This document shows, piece after piece, positions 35,429 to 44,870 of a stretch of 64,000 nt of DNA; position 1 is the first letter of the stretch, and each line of letters opens with the position of its first letter. Both the position numbers and the translations under genes were made by a program. The DNA comes from Pseudoteredinibacter isoporae_A. GTDB lineage: Bacteria; Pseudomonadota; Gammaproteobacteria; Pseudomonadales; Cellvibrionaceae. Under the pieces are notes generated by a model. That model was not told where the DNA came from and did not search any database. It worked only from the letters and a program-made list of their open reading frames with translations. The stretch spans positions 1,388,653 to 1,452,652 of the forward strand of contig NZ_BAABWJ010000001.1 in the NCBI RefSeq assembly GCF_040372805.1, read 5' to 3'.

Positions 35429-36133
35429 ATGTATCCCCGTAGCATATTGCTGCTGTTGTTGGCGTCTTTAGTTGCCTGTCAGGCTCCCGTTCCAAAGCCA
35501 TCTCCCGAGCCGGTGAAGCGTGCTCAGAAACCTCAGCCTGATTTTCGGGCAGCCCAAATCAACAGCCTGCTAAGTGATGCGGAAAAGGCTTTGGCTGCGA
35601 ATCGGCTCACCATCCCAAAACACAACAATGCACTGGATTTGTATCGTGCTGTGTTGGCGATTGATCCCAACAATGTGCAGGCAAATTCAGGCCTGCAAAT
35701 GATACCTCTACGGTATGTGGAGATGTCCCGCAGTGCCGCCGAAAAGGGCAGTTTGTCTAAGGCCAAGACCTGGTTGCGGCGCGCACTGACCATAGACCCA
35801 GAGAATGCCCCAGCCAAAACGCTGTTGGCAAAACTGCAGAAGGTCAATGTGCCTGCGGCCGCCAAAACCAACCCTGCTCAACAACATAACGATGACAACC
35901 TCTATTTGATTGACCCTCAGGCATTAAAAAATAAAGACGAAAGTCTGCATCCCTATCTGCAGCTTATCGCTCAGCGGGCAAAAGTGGATGGTTTGCTGGC
36001 CATCATCAGTGCGCCCACCGATGCCCAGGGGCGTTGGATTTATTTGCAAATGAAGAAGGCGCTGCCGGGCTATCGTCTACGCGGCGACATTCGTCGCGGT
36101 CGCAATCCGCAAATCAAACTGGAGGCTCCCTGA
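35429..36133 (+). CDS. TPR-containing lipoprotein
   Basis: Predicted lipoprotein of unknown function. The signal ends in a lipobox (LVAC, Cys17), followed by a Pro/Lys linker and TPR-like repeats (about 45-135; ALDLYRAVLAIDPNNVQANSGL, AKTWLRRALTIDPENAPAKTLL). The C-terminal 70 residues (YLQLIAQRAKVDGLLAIISAPTDAQGRWIYLQMKKALPGYRLRGDI) look like a separate small domain, perhaps OmpA/LolB-unrelated. It is divergent from dsbD. Confidence 0.8.
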   Translation: MYPRSILLLLLASLVACQAPVPKPSPEPVKRAQKPQPDFRAAQINSLLSDAEKALAANRLTIPKHNNALDLYRAVLAIDPNNVQANSGLQMIPLRYVEMSRSAAEKGSLSKAKTWLRRALTIDPENAPAKTLLAKLQKVNVPAAAKTNPAQQHNDDNLYLIDPQALKNKDESLHPYLQLIAQRAKVDGLLAIISAPTDAQGRWIYLQMKKALPGYRLRGDIRRGRNPQIKLEAP

Positions 36134-36284
36134 GCACCAGCTGTGTGGCGGGATGAGCTGTCTTGTGCCTCAACGGTGATCCCGCCCTGTGCTTGTCATA
36201 TCAATTTCGTAAGGAAATGCGTGCCGTTTTGCTTGACGCTAAGGCCTGAAGGCGGTTTTTCTTCTATGCTTTCATGTTAAGCCT

Positions 36285-36311
36285 TAAGGAGATTGGTCTT
36301 GTGGCCGATAG
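36285..36311 (+). promoter_or_regulatory. Sigma-28 (FliA)-like promoter candidate upstream of the LapD-like gene
   Basis: TAAGGAGA, 11 bases, then GCCGATAG, against the FliA consensus TAAAGTTT-N11-GCCGATAA. The -10 matches 7 of 8. The same decamer GGCCGATAGG recurs upstream of the PAS-GGDEF-EAL gene at 42644-42653. The -35 is imperfect. Confidence 0.4.
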
Positions 36312-36373
36312 GTGGAGGGTAGGTTCAGCCTCAACCGGCCTTAGGGAAACCCAACCACAGGGGAATGACAGCA

Positions 36374-38311
36374 GTGACTTTGTTTCGGCAATTAATTATC
36401 GCGATCAGTGTGCTGATGTGCACGCTTCTGGCGATCAATCTGGTCATTAGCGTATTAAACGCGCGGCTCTACTTTCACGAACAAATGCAAAATCATGCTG
36501 AAGATACGGCGACGTCTTTGGCCTTGACGCTGTCTGGGCCTGCCGCACAGGCTGATGATGCCCAGGTGCGTTCACTGGTCGACGTTATTTTTGATCGTGG
36601 TTATTACCGTAATATTATTTTCCGCAAAAGTGCGGACAACCAAGCCGCAATTCATCGTGAACTGCCGGTAGCCATCGAAGGCGTGCCAGACTGGTTTATC
36701 AACATGATCGATCTGCCTGAACCGGTTGGGCAAGCTGAAGTCGTGAGCGGATGGCGAATTCTGGGCAATGTGGTTGTGGTAGGCAATCCAGGTTATGCCT
36801 ATCGGGATTTGTGGCGCGTGTGCATTCAGTACATCTATATCTTTTTGATTACCGCAGTTATTTGTTATGTGGTGGTGGGATTGGGCCTACGTTACCTGCT
36901 CAGGCCTTTGAGCAAAGTGGAAAATCAGGCCGAAGCGATCTGTCGACGTGAATTTCCCGTGCAGGATGAACTGCCGAAAACCGTGGAGTTGCGTCGGGTG
37001 GTCACCGCGATGAACCGCATGGTGCAAAAAGTCCAATCCATGTTCCAGGAACAAGTGGGCTTGACCGAAAGTTTATACAAACAGGCCCACCTGGATTCGG
37101 TAACTCAACTCTCCAATCGTCGTGACTTTGATGCGCGCTTTCGGGCATTCATCGATTCCGAGCGAAGCGGGAATCGAGGGGCTTTGTATTTGTTGCAGAT
37201 TCAAGGCCTGATCGAATTCAATGACAGTCATGGTCGTGATGCCGGGGATGAATGTTTGTTGTCCATTGCTAATACACTACGTGAAGTGGTGGTTATGAGC
37301 GATGCGATTGTTGGGCGTCGGTCCGGGGCGGATTTTTCAATCTTTGTGCCTGAGCTGGATGAAGGCGAAGCCAAGAGCCTGGCCTCAGAGCTGATTAATT
37401 CGCTGTCCCGCCGCAGTTGGTACCAAAGCAAAGAACTGGTGCCGTATATTGGGGCGGCCCACTCGGAATCCATTGCCCGTGAGAATAATTTACTGTCGCA
37501 AGCGGATATGGCCTTGCGTCAGGCGCAACACCATGGCGAAGGGGGTGGCCATTGGGCGATAGCGGAGCGTGAAACCGCCGAGTCTGCCCGCCCGGCTCAT
37601 GAGTGGGGTGACATGATCACCTCGGCGATCGAGCGCCGTGCATTCGTGCTGCACTATCAGCCTGTGTACGGCGTGGATGGGAGCCTTATCCATTTGGAGG
37701 TTCTGTGTCGTTTGCAAGAGGGCGAAGAGTTACTCACTGCGGGCGTGTTCTGGCCGATGGTAGAACGCTTCAATTTAAGTGCCGACCTCGATCGAGTACT
37801 GATTGAAATGCTGGCGGAGCAAGGCCCGGCAGGTGGTTCTATTCTGTGCGTTAATTTATCGCCCAACTCCTTGCACAACAAACAATTTGCGCCGTGGTTG
37901 GAAGAATTTCTGCGCAGCAATCCGCGCTTTGCTGAGCGCTTGCAGCTGGAATTGCCTGCACAAATGCTGGAGGCGGATGAGGAGCATTTACGCACCGTGG
38001 TCGAGCGCTTGGGGCCGGCTTGTGCGGGTGTTTCTCTGGATCACTTTGGGGTTGCCGGCAGTGAGTTTATGCACCTGCAAAGCATTGCACTGCGCATGTT
38101 GAAGGTGGATATGCGCTTCACCCACAGCCTTGATCCCAAGTCCGACAGTCGCTTCTATGTGGAAACCCTCCTGAAAATCGCTCGCAGCTGTGATCTGACG
38201 CTCTATGCCGAAGGCATTGAGACCGAAGAACAATGGCAGGCCGTCAAGGATTTGGGGCTGGACGGTGGTCAGGGGTATTATCTGGGTAGACCTAGTGATC
38301 AGCCGTTGTAA
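36374..38311 (+). CDS. lapD: LapD-like inner-membrane c-di-GMP receptor (degenerate GGDEF-EAL)
   Basis: Resembles LapD, which binds c-di-GMP through an inactive EAL domain and sequesters the periplasmic protease LapG. A membrane segment (about 8-28), a periplasmic LapD/MoxY-type domain (MQNHAEDTATSLALTLSGPAA..., VIFDRGYYRNIIF) and a second segment near 160 lead to HAMP, GGDEF and EAL modules. The GGDEF site is lost (GADFS), and the EAL domain lacks key residues (EVL, ELPAQ for ExTE, DHFG for DDFG), so catalysis is unlikely. AGGGGA directly abuts ATG 36365, but is nine bases from GTG 36374, which yields the LapD-typical (M)TLFRQLIIAI start. No lapG or adhesin gene is nearby. Confidence 0.83.
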   Translation: MTLFRQLIIAISVLMCTLLAINLVISVLNARLYFHEQMQNHAEDTATSLALTLSGPAAQADDAQVRSLVDVIFDRGYYRNIIFRKSADNQAAIHRELPVAIEGVPDWFINMIDLPEPVGQAEVVSGWRILGNVVVVGNPGYAYRDLWRVCIQYIYIFLITAVICYVVVGLGLRYLLRPLSKVENQAEAICRREFPVQDELPKTVELRRVVTAMNRMVQKVQSMFQEQVGLTESLYKQAHLDSVTQLSNRRDFDARFRAFIDSERSGNRGALYLLQIQGLIEFNDSHGRDAGDECLLSIANTLREVVVMSDAIVGRRSGADFSIFVPELDEGEAKSLASELINSLSRRSWYQSKELVPYIGAAHSESIARENNLLSQADMALRQAQHHGEGGGHWAIAERETAESARPAHEWGDMITSAIERRAFVLHYQPVYGVDGSLIHLEVLCRLQEGEELLTAGVFWPMVERFNLSADLDRVLIEMLAEQGPAGGSILCVNLSPNSLHNKQFAPWLEEFLRSNPRFAERLQLELPAQMLEADEEHLRTVVERLGPACAGVSLDHFGVAGSEFMHLQSIALRMLKVDMRFTHSLDPKSDSRFYVETLLKIARSCDLTLYAEGIETEEQWQAVKDLGLDGGQGYYLGRPSDQPL

Positions 38312-38364
38312 GCTTTAGTTCATCTTGCCTGAAGCATACTCCGGCCCAAACATCGGAGTGTGCA

Positions 38365-38799
38365 ATGGGCTTTTTCTTGAAAATTTGTCGTTTTTTTACC
38401 CTATCTATGTTGCTGGCTCTTGCCGGCCCTGTCTCGGCTCTGGAGCAGCTTGGGGAGGCCTACAGCCGGCCTCTGCCGCCAGGACAGAGTACCGCTGTGG
38501 CTTATTTAGAACTGCGTAATGATGGCGACAAGCCCATTCGTTTGATCTCTGTGAGCAGTCCTTTGGCCCGATCTGCCGAGTTTCATCGTCATATACATGA
38601 AGACGGCATGATGAAGATGCGCAAGCTCTCTGGAATTGACCTGGGGCTTGGCAAAATTTTACGGTTTCAACCCGGCGGATACCATATAATGCTGTTCGGG
38701 GTAAAAAGGCCGTTACGTGTTGGTGATACATTCACTATGCAAATCGAGACTGATACCGGTGAGAGCCTGGATGTCGATGTGCGGGTGAAGGCCTATTAA
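38365..38799 (+). CDS. Periplasmic copper chaperone PCu(A)C
   Basis: Copper-binding protein that in studied bacteria supplies Cu(I) to the CuA site of cytochrome oxidase. A signal peptide (about 1-25) precedes a 115-residue cupredoxin-like domain. The metal motif of His and Met residues is visible in EFHRHIHEDGMMKMRK and PGGYHIMLFGV, matching H-x(n)-M-x(~20)-H-x-M. GGAG lies before the ATG. No sco or cytochrome oxidase gene is in the window. Confidence 0.9.
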   Translation: MGFFLKICRFFTLSMLLALAGPVSALEQLGEAYSRPLPPGQSTAVAYLELRNDGDKPIRLISVSSPLARSAEFHRHIHEDGMMKMRKLSGIDLGLGKILRFQPGGYHIMLFGVKRPLRVGDTFTMQIETDTGESLDVDVRVKAY

Positions 38800-38858
38800 T
38801 CGGGGCGGGCTGTAAGACGAGCCAGGTGCCCGACAGCAAAATACTAAGGAGCTAATCA

Positions 38859-39866
38859 ATGAGTTATTCAGCGAACGGAGGTGCCTGGTTTCGCGGTACG
38901 GGGTTTATCCTGGGGATACTTCTGCTGGTGACCGTCGTGTTGGGTATCTACTGGAGCTCCGAGCCGGGTGAAAACTTTTACCTCTCGAAAGACAGCGAAG
39001 TGCGCTTCCGCGCCTTGCAGAACTCCAAAATAACCGGAGTGGAAACCACCAAAACACTGATCAGTGTGGCAGATACTCTGCTGTATAAACCCGGTGGTTT
39101 TTTATCCAATGACATTTTTCCTCCCGGCGTATGGCTAGACAATATTCCAAACTGGGAATACGGTGCGCTGATTCAGGTTCGAGACCTCAGCAAGGCCATG
39201 CGTGAAAGCTTTAGTCGTTCCCAGTCCCAATCTACCGAAGATGTCGATTTGGCGCTTGCCGAACCGCGTTTTAATTTCGATCATAACAGCTGGATGCTGC
39301 CCGCTTCCGAGAAACAGTACAAGGAAGCGACTATGTATCTGCAGCAGTACCTGGATCGTTTGGTTGACGACGATGCGACTGATGCACAGTTTTTCGCTCG
39401 CGCGGATAATCTGCGTAACTGGTTGCGCACGGTCGAAACTCGATTGGGCAGTTTGTCCCAGCGTTTAAGTGCCAGTGTTGGTCAGCGTCGTATTAACACC
39501 GATTTGGCGGGCGAGGAAAATGCCAGCCAGAGCACGCCAACGCCCACCGAGTTAGAAGTGAAAACGCCATGGCTTGAAATTGACGATGTCTTTTATGAAG
39601 CGCGTGGTTCTACTTGGGCGCTGTTACAGTTTTTGCGCGCAATGGAAAGAGACTTTGCCGATGTTCTGGAAAAGAAAAACGCTCGAGTGAGTTTGCAGCA
39701 AATTATCCGCGAACTGGAAGCCGCACAGGAACCGATTTTGAGCCCCATGATCGTCAATGGCAGTGGCTTTGGTATGTTAGCCAACCACTCTTTAGTTATG
39801 GCTTCCTACATTTCCCGGGCAAATGCCGCGATTATTGATCTGCGCGAACTGCTGTCAAAAGGTTAA
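38859..39866 (+). CDS. DUF2333 family membrane-anchored protein
   Basis: Unknown function, 335 aa. One N-terminal membrane segment (about 12-32, GTGFILGILLLVTVVLGIYW) anchors a mostly helical domain that should lie in the periplasm. Blocks such as LLYKPGGFLSNDIFPPGVWLDNIPNWEYGALIQVRDLSKAMRESFSRSQSQS are characteristic of the DUF2333 family of marine Gammaproteobacteria. A good AGGAG site precedes the ATG. Neighbours give no clear hint. Confidence 0.85.
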   Translation: MSYSANGGAWFRGTGFILGILLLVTVVLGIYWSSEPGENFYLSKDSEVRFRALQNSKITGVETTKTLISVADTLLYKPGGFLSNDIFPPGVWLDNIPNWEYGALIQVRDLSKAMRESFSRSQSQSTEDVDLALAEPRFNFDHNSWMLPASEKQYKEATMYLQQYLDRLVDDDATDAQFFARADNLRNWLRTVETRLGSLSQRLSASVGQRRINTDLAGEENASQSTPTPTELEVKTPWLEIDDVFYEARGSTWALLQFLRAMERDFADVLEKKNARVSLQQIIRELEAAQEPILSPMIVNGSGFGMLANHSLVMASYISRANAAIIDLRELLSKG

Positions 39867-40011
39867 TATACGCCCTGACTGTTCGAGGTGGGCAATCGCC
39901 CACCTTTCTCTCCTGCCACTTCTGGTCTTAATTCGCTTCTCTGGCACAGAATCGGCACTCAATATCTGCCATAATATCGGTTGGCGAGAGATCTGAGTTT
40001 TTCGCTCTTTG

Positions 40012-42468
40012 ATGTCAACCACACAAGCCGTATTCCCCTTATACACTATGTTTGAAGCCTTTATCCTAACCCGAGAATGGAAAGATGCCCCCAAGGGGGT
40101 GCGTCTGGAGCTGTGGGTATCCAGCGATATCGGGCCGGTTAAAGTGTTGATCGATAAGCAGGAGGCGGTGTTCTTCATTGCCGCTGATGATCTTGCGGAT
40201 GCTCAGGAAATACTGGGCGTGACCTGGCGTTATGCGCCCGTGTCGTTGCGGAGCTGGGACAATCAGGTGCTCTACGCCTGTTATAACCGCAGTCAGCGAC
40301 GTCTGCGCGATGGCTTACGTCAACTGACCTCCCGAGGATTGCAGGTTTGGGAAGGTGACATTCGCCCACCCGAACGCTTCCTGATGGAGCGTTTTATTTT
40401 TGCGGGAATCCGTTTTGATAAAGCCCCTACAGAATCCGAAAACGGTTTCCCTGTTTTACAGCAGGCCCGTTGCAAGGCGTCGAGTTACAAACCCAGCTTG
40501 AAAGCCATATCGCTCGATATTGAAACCTCGTTTGATGCTCGCACTTTGTACTCGGTTGCGGCGGTGGGGGACTGCGCTCCCGTCGTTTTTATGGTGCATC
40601 CCAACAAGAGGTGTGAAGATGAGAGTGAGAGCGAAAAAGGCGAAGACAGGCTTGAGGAAACTCAATCGATCGACACGGAAAGCGGCACGGCCGCATTACA
40701 TTGGTTCGACAGCCAGGCTGAATGTTTGCAGGCTTTTTTCGATTGGTTGGCCGTACAAGACCCCGATATATTAATGGGCTGGAATGTCATCCAGTTTGAT
40801 CTGTGGGTGCTTGAACAAATGTGTCGGCGTTGGGGGCTGAAGTACAGTATTGGTCGAGAGCGGCAAGAGCCCAGCTGGCGCCAGGCAAATCAAGGCGGAC
40901 ATCAGTTTATTACCGTGCCGGGGCGCATTGTGCTCGATGGTATAGAACTCTTGAAAGCCGCGTTTTACAATTTTGAAAGTTTTGCCTTGGGGGCGGTTGC
41001 ATCGGAACTGCTCGGCAAGGAAAAACTGATTCAGTCAGACAATCGTGCCGAGGAAATTACTCGCCAATATCGGGAAGCGCCAATCGAACTCGCCAAATAC
41101 AATGTTCAGGATTGTGAGTTGGTCTGGGATATTTTCTCGAAGACTCAGTTGGTGGATTTTGCATTGGCTCGTAGCCAATTGACTGGACTCTCGGCTGACA
41201 AAAACGGTGGCTCAGTCGCGGCCTTTGAATACGCTTATTTGCCGTTGCTGCATCGTGCCGGTTTTGCCGCCCCTAATCTAGGTGAATTGCAATCTTCTGT
41301 CGTGGCTCCCGGTGGTTATGTTATGGATTCCAAGCCCGGCCTGTATGAACACGTTCTGGTGCTGGATTTTAAGAGCCTGTACCCATCCATCATTCGCAGT
41401 TTTAATATCGACCCCTGTGCCTACTGGCAGGCGAAACATTTGGCCTTGTCCGACAGCGAATGTGTGCCGGGCTTTAATGAAGCTCGTTTTTCAAGGCAGC
41501 ACAGTTTGTTACCGAATATCATTGCCGAGTTGTGGCAGGCCCGAGAAATTGCCAAGAGCGAGGATAATCAGCCACTTTCCCAGGCCATTAAAATTATTAT
41601 GAATTCTTTCTATGGGGTTCTGGGATCGCCAGGGTGTCGTTTTTTCGATCCTCGTGTGTGCAGTTCCATTACATTGCGTGGCCATGAGATTTTGATCGCG
41701 ACCAAACATTGGATTGAGACGTCCGGCCATCGTGTGATCTATGGCGATACGGATTCTGTTTTTGTGCATCTTCCTGAAGTGGAAACAGATGAGGAGGCCA
41801 ATAATATTGGTCGAGATTTGGCGCAGAAACTGAATGACTTTTGGACAGATCGATTGCAGCAGGATCACCGGATCGAAAGTTACTTGGAAATTGAATTCGA
41901 AACTCATTTCAGCCGTTTCTTTATGCCTACCATTCGCGGTTCTGAGCTTGGCAGTAAAAAACGATATGCCGGCATGGTGAAGCGAAACGGGAAAGAGGAG
42001 ATGGTGTTCAAGGGCTTGGAAAACGTCCGCACCGACTGGACTATGCTGGCGCGCAGTTTTCAGGAAGAGTTGTACCGGCGAGTATTTCTTGAAGAACCTT
42101 ATAGAGACTATGTGGAAAATAAGGTTAAAGCGGTATTGGCTGGTGAGTTGGATAATGAGTTGGTGTATCGCAAACGCCTGCGTCAGGAGCTCAGCGATTA
42201 TCGTCACAATATTCCTCCTCATGCCCAGGCTGCCAGCAAACGTTTGCAGAGAGATGGCCATGTGTATAAGCAGGGTGATTGGGTGAACTATGTTTTGACC
42301 GTCAATGGTCCGGAACCTCTCGAATGGTTAGAGCAATCCTGTGGCAGTCCTTTGGATTACAGCTTGTATGTCGAGCGGCAACTCAAGCCGGTGGCCGACG
42401 CCATTTTATCAATGGCGGGAGATTCCTTTGATGACATTGCTGCCAGTCAGATGAGCTTGTTTCACTAG
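40012..42468 (+). CDS. polB: DNA polymerase II
   Basis: Family B polymerase with proofreading, used in replication restart and lesion bypass. The exonuclease motif ISLDIETSFD and the polymerase motifs LDFKSLYPSIIRSFNIDP, KIIMNSFYGVLGSPGCRF and IYGDTDSVFVHL are all intact. An acidic insert (about 200-225) makes it longer than the E. coli enzyme (783 aa). The frame includes TTG 40009 and ATG 40012; ATG 40048 (MFEAFILTREW) is closer to the family N-terminus. No LexA box is visible in the 140 bases upstream. Confidence 0.95.
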   Translation: MSTTQAVFPLYTMFEAFILTREWKDAPKGVRLELWVSSDIGPVKVLIDKQEAVFFIAADDLADAQEILGVTWRYAPVSLRSWDNQVLYACYNRSQRRLRDGLRQLTSRGLQVWEGDIRPPERFLMERFIFAGIRFDKAPTESENGFPVLQQARCKASSYKPSLKAISLDIETSFDARTLYSVAAVGDCAPVVFMVHPNKRCEDESESEKGEDRLEETQSIDTESGTAALHWFDSQAECLQAFFDWLAVQDPDILMGWNVIQFDLWVLEQMCRRWGLKYSIGRERQEPSWRQANQGGHQFITVPGRIVLDGIELLKAAFYNFESFALGAVASELLGKEKLIQSDNRAEEITRQYREAPIELAKYNVQDCELVWDIFSKTQLVDFALARSQLTGLSADKNGGSVAAFEYAYLPLLHRAGFAAPNLGELQSSVVAPGGYVMDSKPGLYEHVLVLDFKSLYPSIIRSFNIDPCAYWQAKHLALSDSECVPGFNEARFSRQHSLLPNIIAELWQAREIAKSEDNQPLSQAIKIIMNSFYGVLGSPGCRFFDPRVCSSITLRGHEILIATKHWIETSGHRVIYGDTDSVFVHLPEVETDEEANNIGRDLAQKLNDFWTDRLQQDHRIESYLEIEFETHFSRFFMPTIRGSELGSKKRYAGMVKRNGKEEMVFKGLENVRTDWTMLARSFQEELYRRVFLEEPYRDYVENKVKAVLAGELDNELVYRKRLRQELSDYRHNIPPHAQAASKRLQRDGHVYKQGDWVNYVLTVNGPEPLEWLEQSCGSPLDYSLYVERQLKPVADAILSMAGDSFDDIAASQMSLFH

Positions 42469-42625
42469 GCATTCTCTTACCGGGCTCTTTGTTGGCCTTA
42501 TCTCTACCTTTCGTCGGTAAAGCGTGTAAATTCAAGCACATATCGACGTGTTTCTCTGGCCTACTGATCGTGGCCTTCTATCTTTATGAGTGAATTTCCC
42601 GCTAATTCAAACGCGGGGCTGCGGC

Positions 42626-42652
42626 TAGAGAAAACTCGTTTTCGGCCGATAG
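42626..42652 (+). promoter_or_regulatory. Sigma-28 (FliA)-like promoter candidate upstream of the PAS-GGDEF-EAL gene
   Basis: TAGAGAAA, 11 bases, GCCGATAG. The -10 octamer is identical to the one at 36304-36311 and the spacing is the same. It ends 37 bases before the GTG start at 42690. Confidence 0.42.
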
Positions 42653-42689
42653 GGATTAGAGACGTTAACGGAATCAGTAGAATCATATA

Positions 42690-44393
42690 GTGAAGCCCAA
42701 TTCTTCCGAGCCAAAGTGGACCCTGTCCACACCGCTAAGCACACTGCGAGATATCAGTGCGCTGGGTTTCGGCCGTGAAGAGGCGCTGAGTTTGTGTCAG
42801 CTATTGGCTGACAATACCCGCGAAGGTGTCATTTTTCTCGATCGTCAGGGGCAGGTTTTGATGGCCAATGCGACGGGCAGTACACTCTTGGGCGGTTCCC
42901 GCCAAAGTATCGGTAAACCGATCAATCAATTATTGCAGGCCATGAGTCCGGACGGTTATCAATGCCGAGTGGAAGAAGGCCTGTTCGAACGTCTGTGTGA
43001 AGGGGAAACCTGCACTGTTGCACTCAGCCACGGTGCGGCAGATTTATATTTAATACACAGCCGCAACTTGCAAAGCAAAAATGCTTATGCGGTAGCTTGG
43101 TTGCGAAAATTAAATTCGCCACGTGAAGCCATGTTGCGTGCGGGGGGGCTCGACAGCCTAACTGGATTTGCCGGTCGGCAAGCATTTGAGAACGCCTTGA
43201 GTCAAGCTATGGAGCGCGCTCAATCTGGCATCAGCTCGGGTTTGCTTTACATCGACTTGTATCATTTCAAAGTGATTAATGAGAGTTGTGGCAATGACGG
43301 CGGTGACGAATTGCTTAAGCAGGTCGCCGGCATCTTTGTTTCCTGTCTTCGAGGCAAGGACATGTTGGCCCGATTGGGCAGTGATGAATTCGGTGTATTG
43401 TTAAGCGATTGCAGTTTATCGGGTGCCAGTCAGATGGCCTCGCGTATCGTAAAAAAAGTGGAATCGTTTCGCTTTCGTTGGTCTGGTCAGGAACTGGCTA
43501 TCGGCATCAGCATTGGAGTTGTGGCCATCAATGCGGAAGGCGAATCCGCCAATCAGTTGTTGGCGGCTGCCAATGCGTCCTGTAATGCCGCCAAGAAATC
43601 GGGTCGCAACCGTATCAAGGTTTATCACGGCGATGCGCGGATCAAAGCTCGCCAGGAAACCATGCAGTGGCTTAGCCGAATACAGAAGGCCATTGCGGAA
43701 GATCGTTTTATTTTGTACGCGCAGCCTATCGTCGCGACGGCCGATATCAGTCAGCAGCATCATGCTGAGGTTTTATTACGGATGCGCGATGAGGAAGGTC
43801 TTCTCATTAGCCCGGGGGAGTTTATTCCTGCGGCGGAACAGTTTGGGCTGATGGAAGAGTTGGATCGCTTGGTGCTTCGAAAAGTGTTGGCGTTCATGTC
43901 CGATCAGAAGGGCGAGCAATGTTATGCCGTGAATGTTTCCGGGGCCAGTCTGGGTGATTCGAGATATTGCGACTATGTGTGCAAAATGCTGGATGAAACG
44001 GGCGTGGACCCTGCTCGAATCCAGTTTGAAATTACCGAGACGGCTGCGATCAGCAGCCGTCGGGCCGCCATTGAATTAATGCGCGAATTGGGTGCCAGAG
44101 GGTGCAAGTTTTTCTTGGATGACTTTGGTCGTGGTCAATCCTCTCTGGCCTACCTGCGGGACTTGCCGGTTCACTACATCAAAATTGACGGTTTGTTTGT
44201 CAAAAACATGCTGCGCGATGCGAAGGACTACGCGATGGTAAGTACCATCAACCACTTGGCGCATGTGATGGATTTGCAGACCGTTGCCGAGTACGTGGAG
44301 AGTGAAGAGCTGCGCGACGCCTTGGAAAAGCTCGGTGTTGATTTTGTGCAAGGTTATTTGGTTTCCCGCCCAGAACCCCTCAAATTGAATTAA
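42690..44393 (+). CDS. PAS-GGDEF-EAL c-di-GMP turnover protein
   Basis: Cytoplasmic 567-residue protein starting with GTG. A PAS domain (about 40-135, NTREGVIFLDRQGQVLMANATGSTLLGG) is followed by a GGDEF domain with GSDEF at 230-234, an I-site RGKD at 221-224, and an EAL domain. In the EAL domain the first motif is EVL, but the other catalytic positions are kept: NVSG, EITETAA, LDDFGRGQSSL, IKIDG and AEYVES. It is probably an active phosphodiesterase; GSDEF variants can also retain cyclase activity. No membrane segments. Confidence 0.9.
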   Translation: MKPNSSEPKWTLSTPLSTLRDISALGFGREEALSLCQLLADNTREGVIFLDRQGQVLMANATGSTLLGGSRQSIGKPINQLLQAMSPDGYQCRVEEGLFERLCEGETCTVALSHGAADLYLIHSRNLQSKNAYAVAWLRKLNSPREAMLRAGGLDSLTGFAGRQAFENALSQAMERAQSGISSGLLYIDLYHFKVINESCGNDGGDELLKQVAGIFVSCLRGKDMLARLGSDEFGVLLSDCSLSGASQMASRIVKKVESFRFRWSGQELAIGISIGVVAINAEGESANQLLAAANASCNAAKKSGRNRIKVYHGDARIKARQETMQWLSRIQKAIAEDRFILYAQPIVATADISQQHHAEVLLRMRDEEGLLISPGEFIPAAEQFGLMEELDRLVLRKVLAFMSDQKGEQCYAVNVSGASLGDSRYCDYVCKMLDETGVDPARIQFEITETAAISSRRAAIELMRELGARGCKFFLDDFGRGQSSLAYLRDLPVHYIKIDGLFVKNMLRDAKDYAMVSTINHLAHVMDLQTVAEYVESEELRDALEKLGVDFVQGYLVSRPEPLKLN

Positions 44394-44414
44394 CTGATAA
44401 ATTCTTATTCTTTT

Positions 44415-44441
44415 TGTCCTTTCCCTGTATGGTAGATCGAC
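44415..44441 (+). promoter_or_regulatory. Possible ECF-type promoter before the YCII/sigma pair
   Basis: TGTCCT, 17 bases, CGAC. This loosely resembles the TGTC.../CGA-C pattern I recall for ECF42 sigma factors, which would make the pair self-activating. The match is weak and by eye. Confidence 0.25.
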
Positions 44442-44528
44442 GTGTTTAGGAAGGCTGTGGTTGTTTACGCCATCAGTCTGTTAAAGCCTAAGCCGGCTTG
44501 ACCGGTTTCACGATACCAGGAGTTAAAT

Positions 44529-44870
44529 ATGCAATATCTCGCATTGATCTACAGTGATGAAACTTTTGACGATGTCCCCATGGAGCAGCTGTTTGGGGAA
44601 TATCGCGCTTTTACTGAAAAGGCTATGGCCGCAGGCGTTATGCTGGGAGGCAACCCGCTCGAGCCCACTAACACGGCCACCACCGTTCGTATGCGTGAGG
44701 GGGAGTTACTGTTAAGTGATGGCCCGTTTGCCGAGACCAAAGAACAGCTGGGCGGTTATTACCTCTTTGAATGCAATAACCTGGAGGAGGCGGTTTCCTG
44801 GGCGAAGCAGATTCCTACAGCACGTTATGGCAGTATCGAAGTGCGACCTATCATGGCCTTTGATGAGTAA
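44529..44870 (+). CDS. YCII/DGPF-domain protein
   Basis: Small (113 aa) alpha-beta protein of the YCII-related family; the DGPF motif (LSDGPFAETKEQLGGYYLFEC) is exact. Its biochemical role is not established, although YCII folds have been compared with enzymes. A strong AGGAG site precedes the ATG. Its stop overlaps the start of the ECF sigma gene by eight bases. DGPF genes are the usual partners of ECF42 sigma factors. Confidence 0.92.
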   Translation: MQYLALIYSDETFDDVPMEQLFGEYRAFTEKAMAAGVMLGGNPLEPTNTATTVRMREGELLLSDGPFAETKEQLGGYYLFECNNLEEAVSWAKQIPTARYGSIEVRPIMAFDE

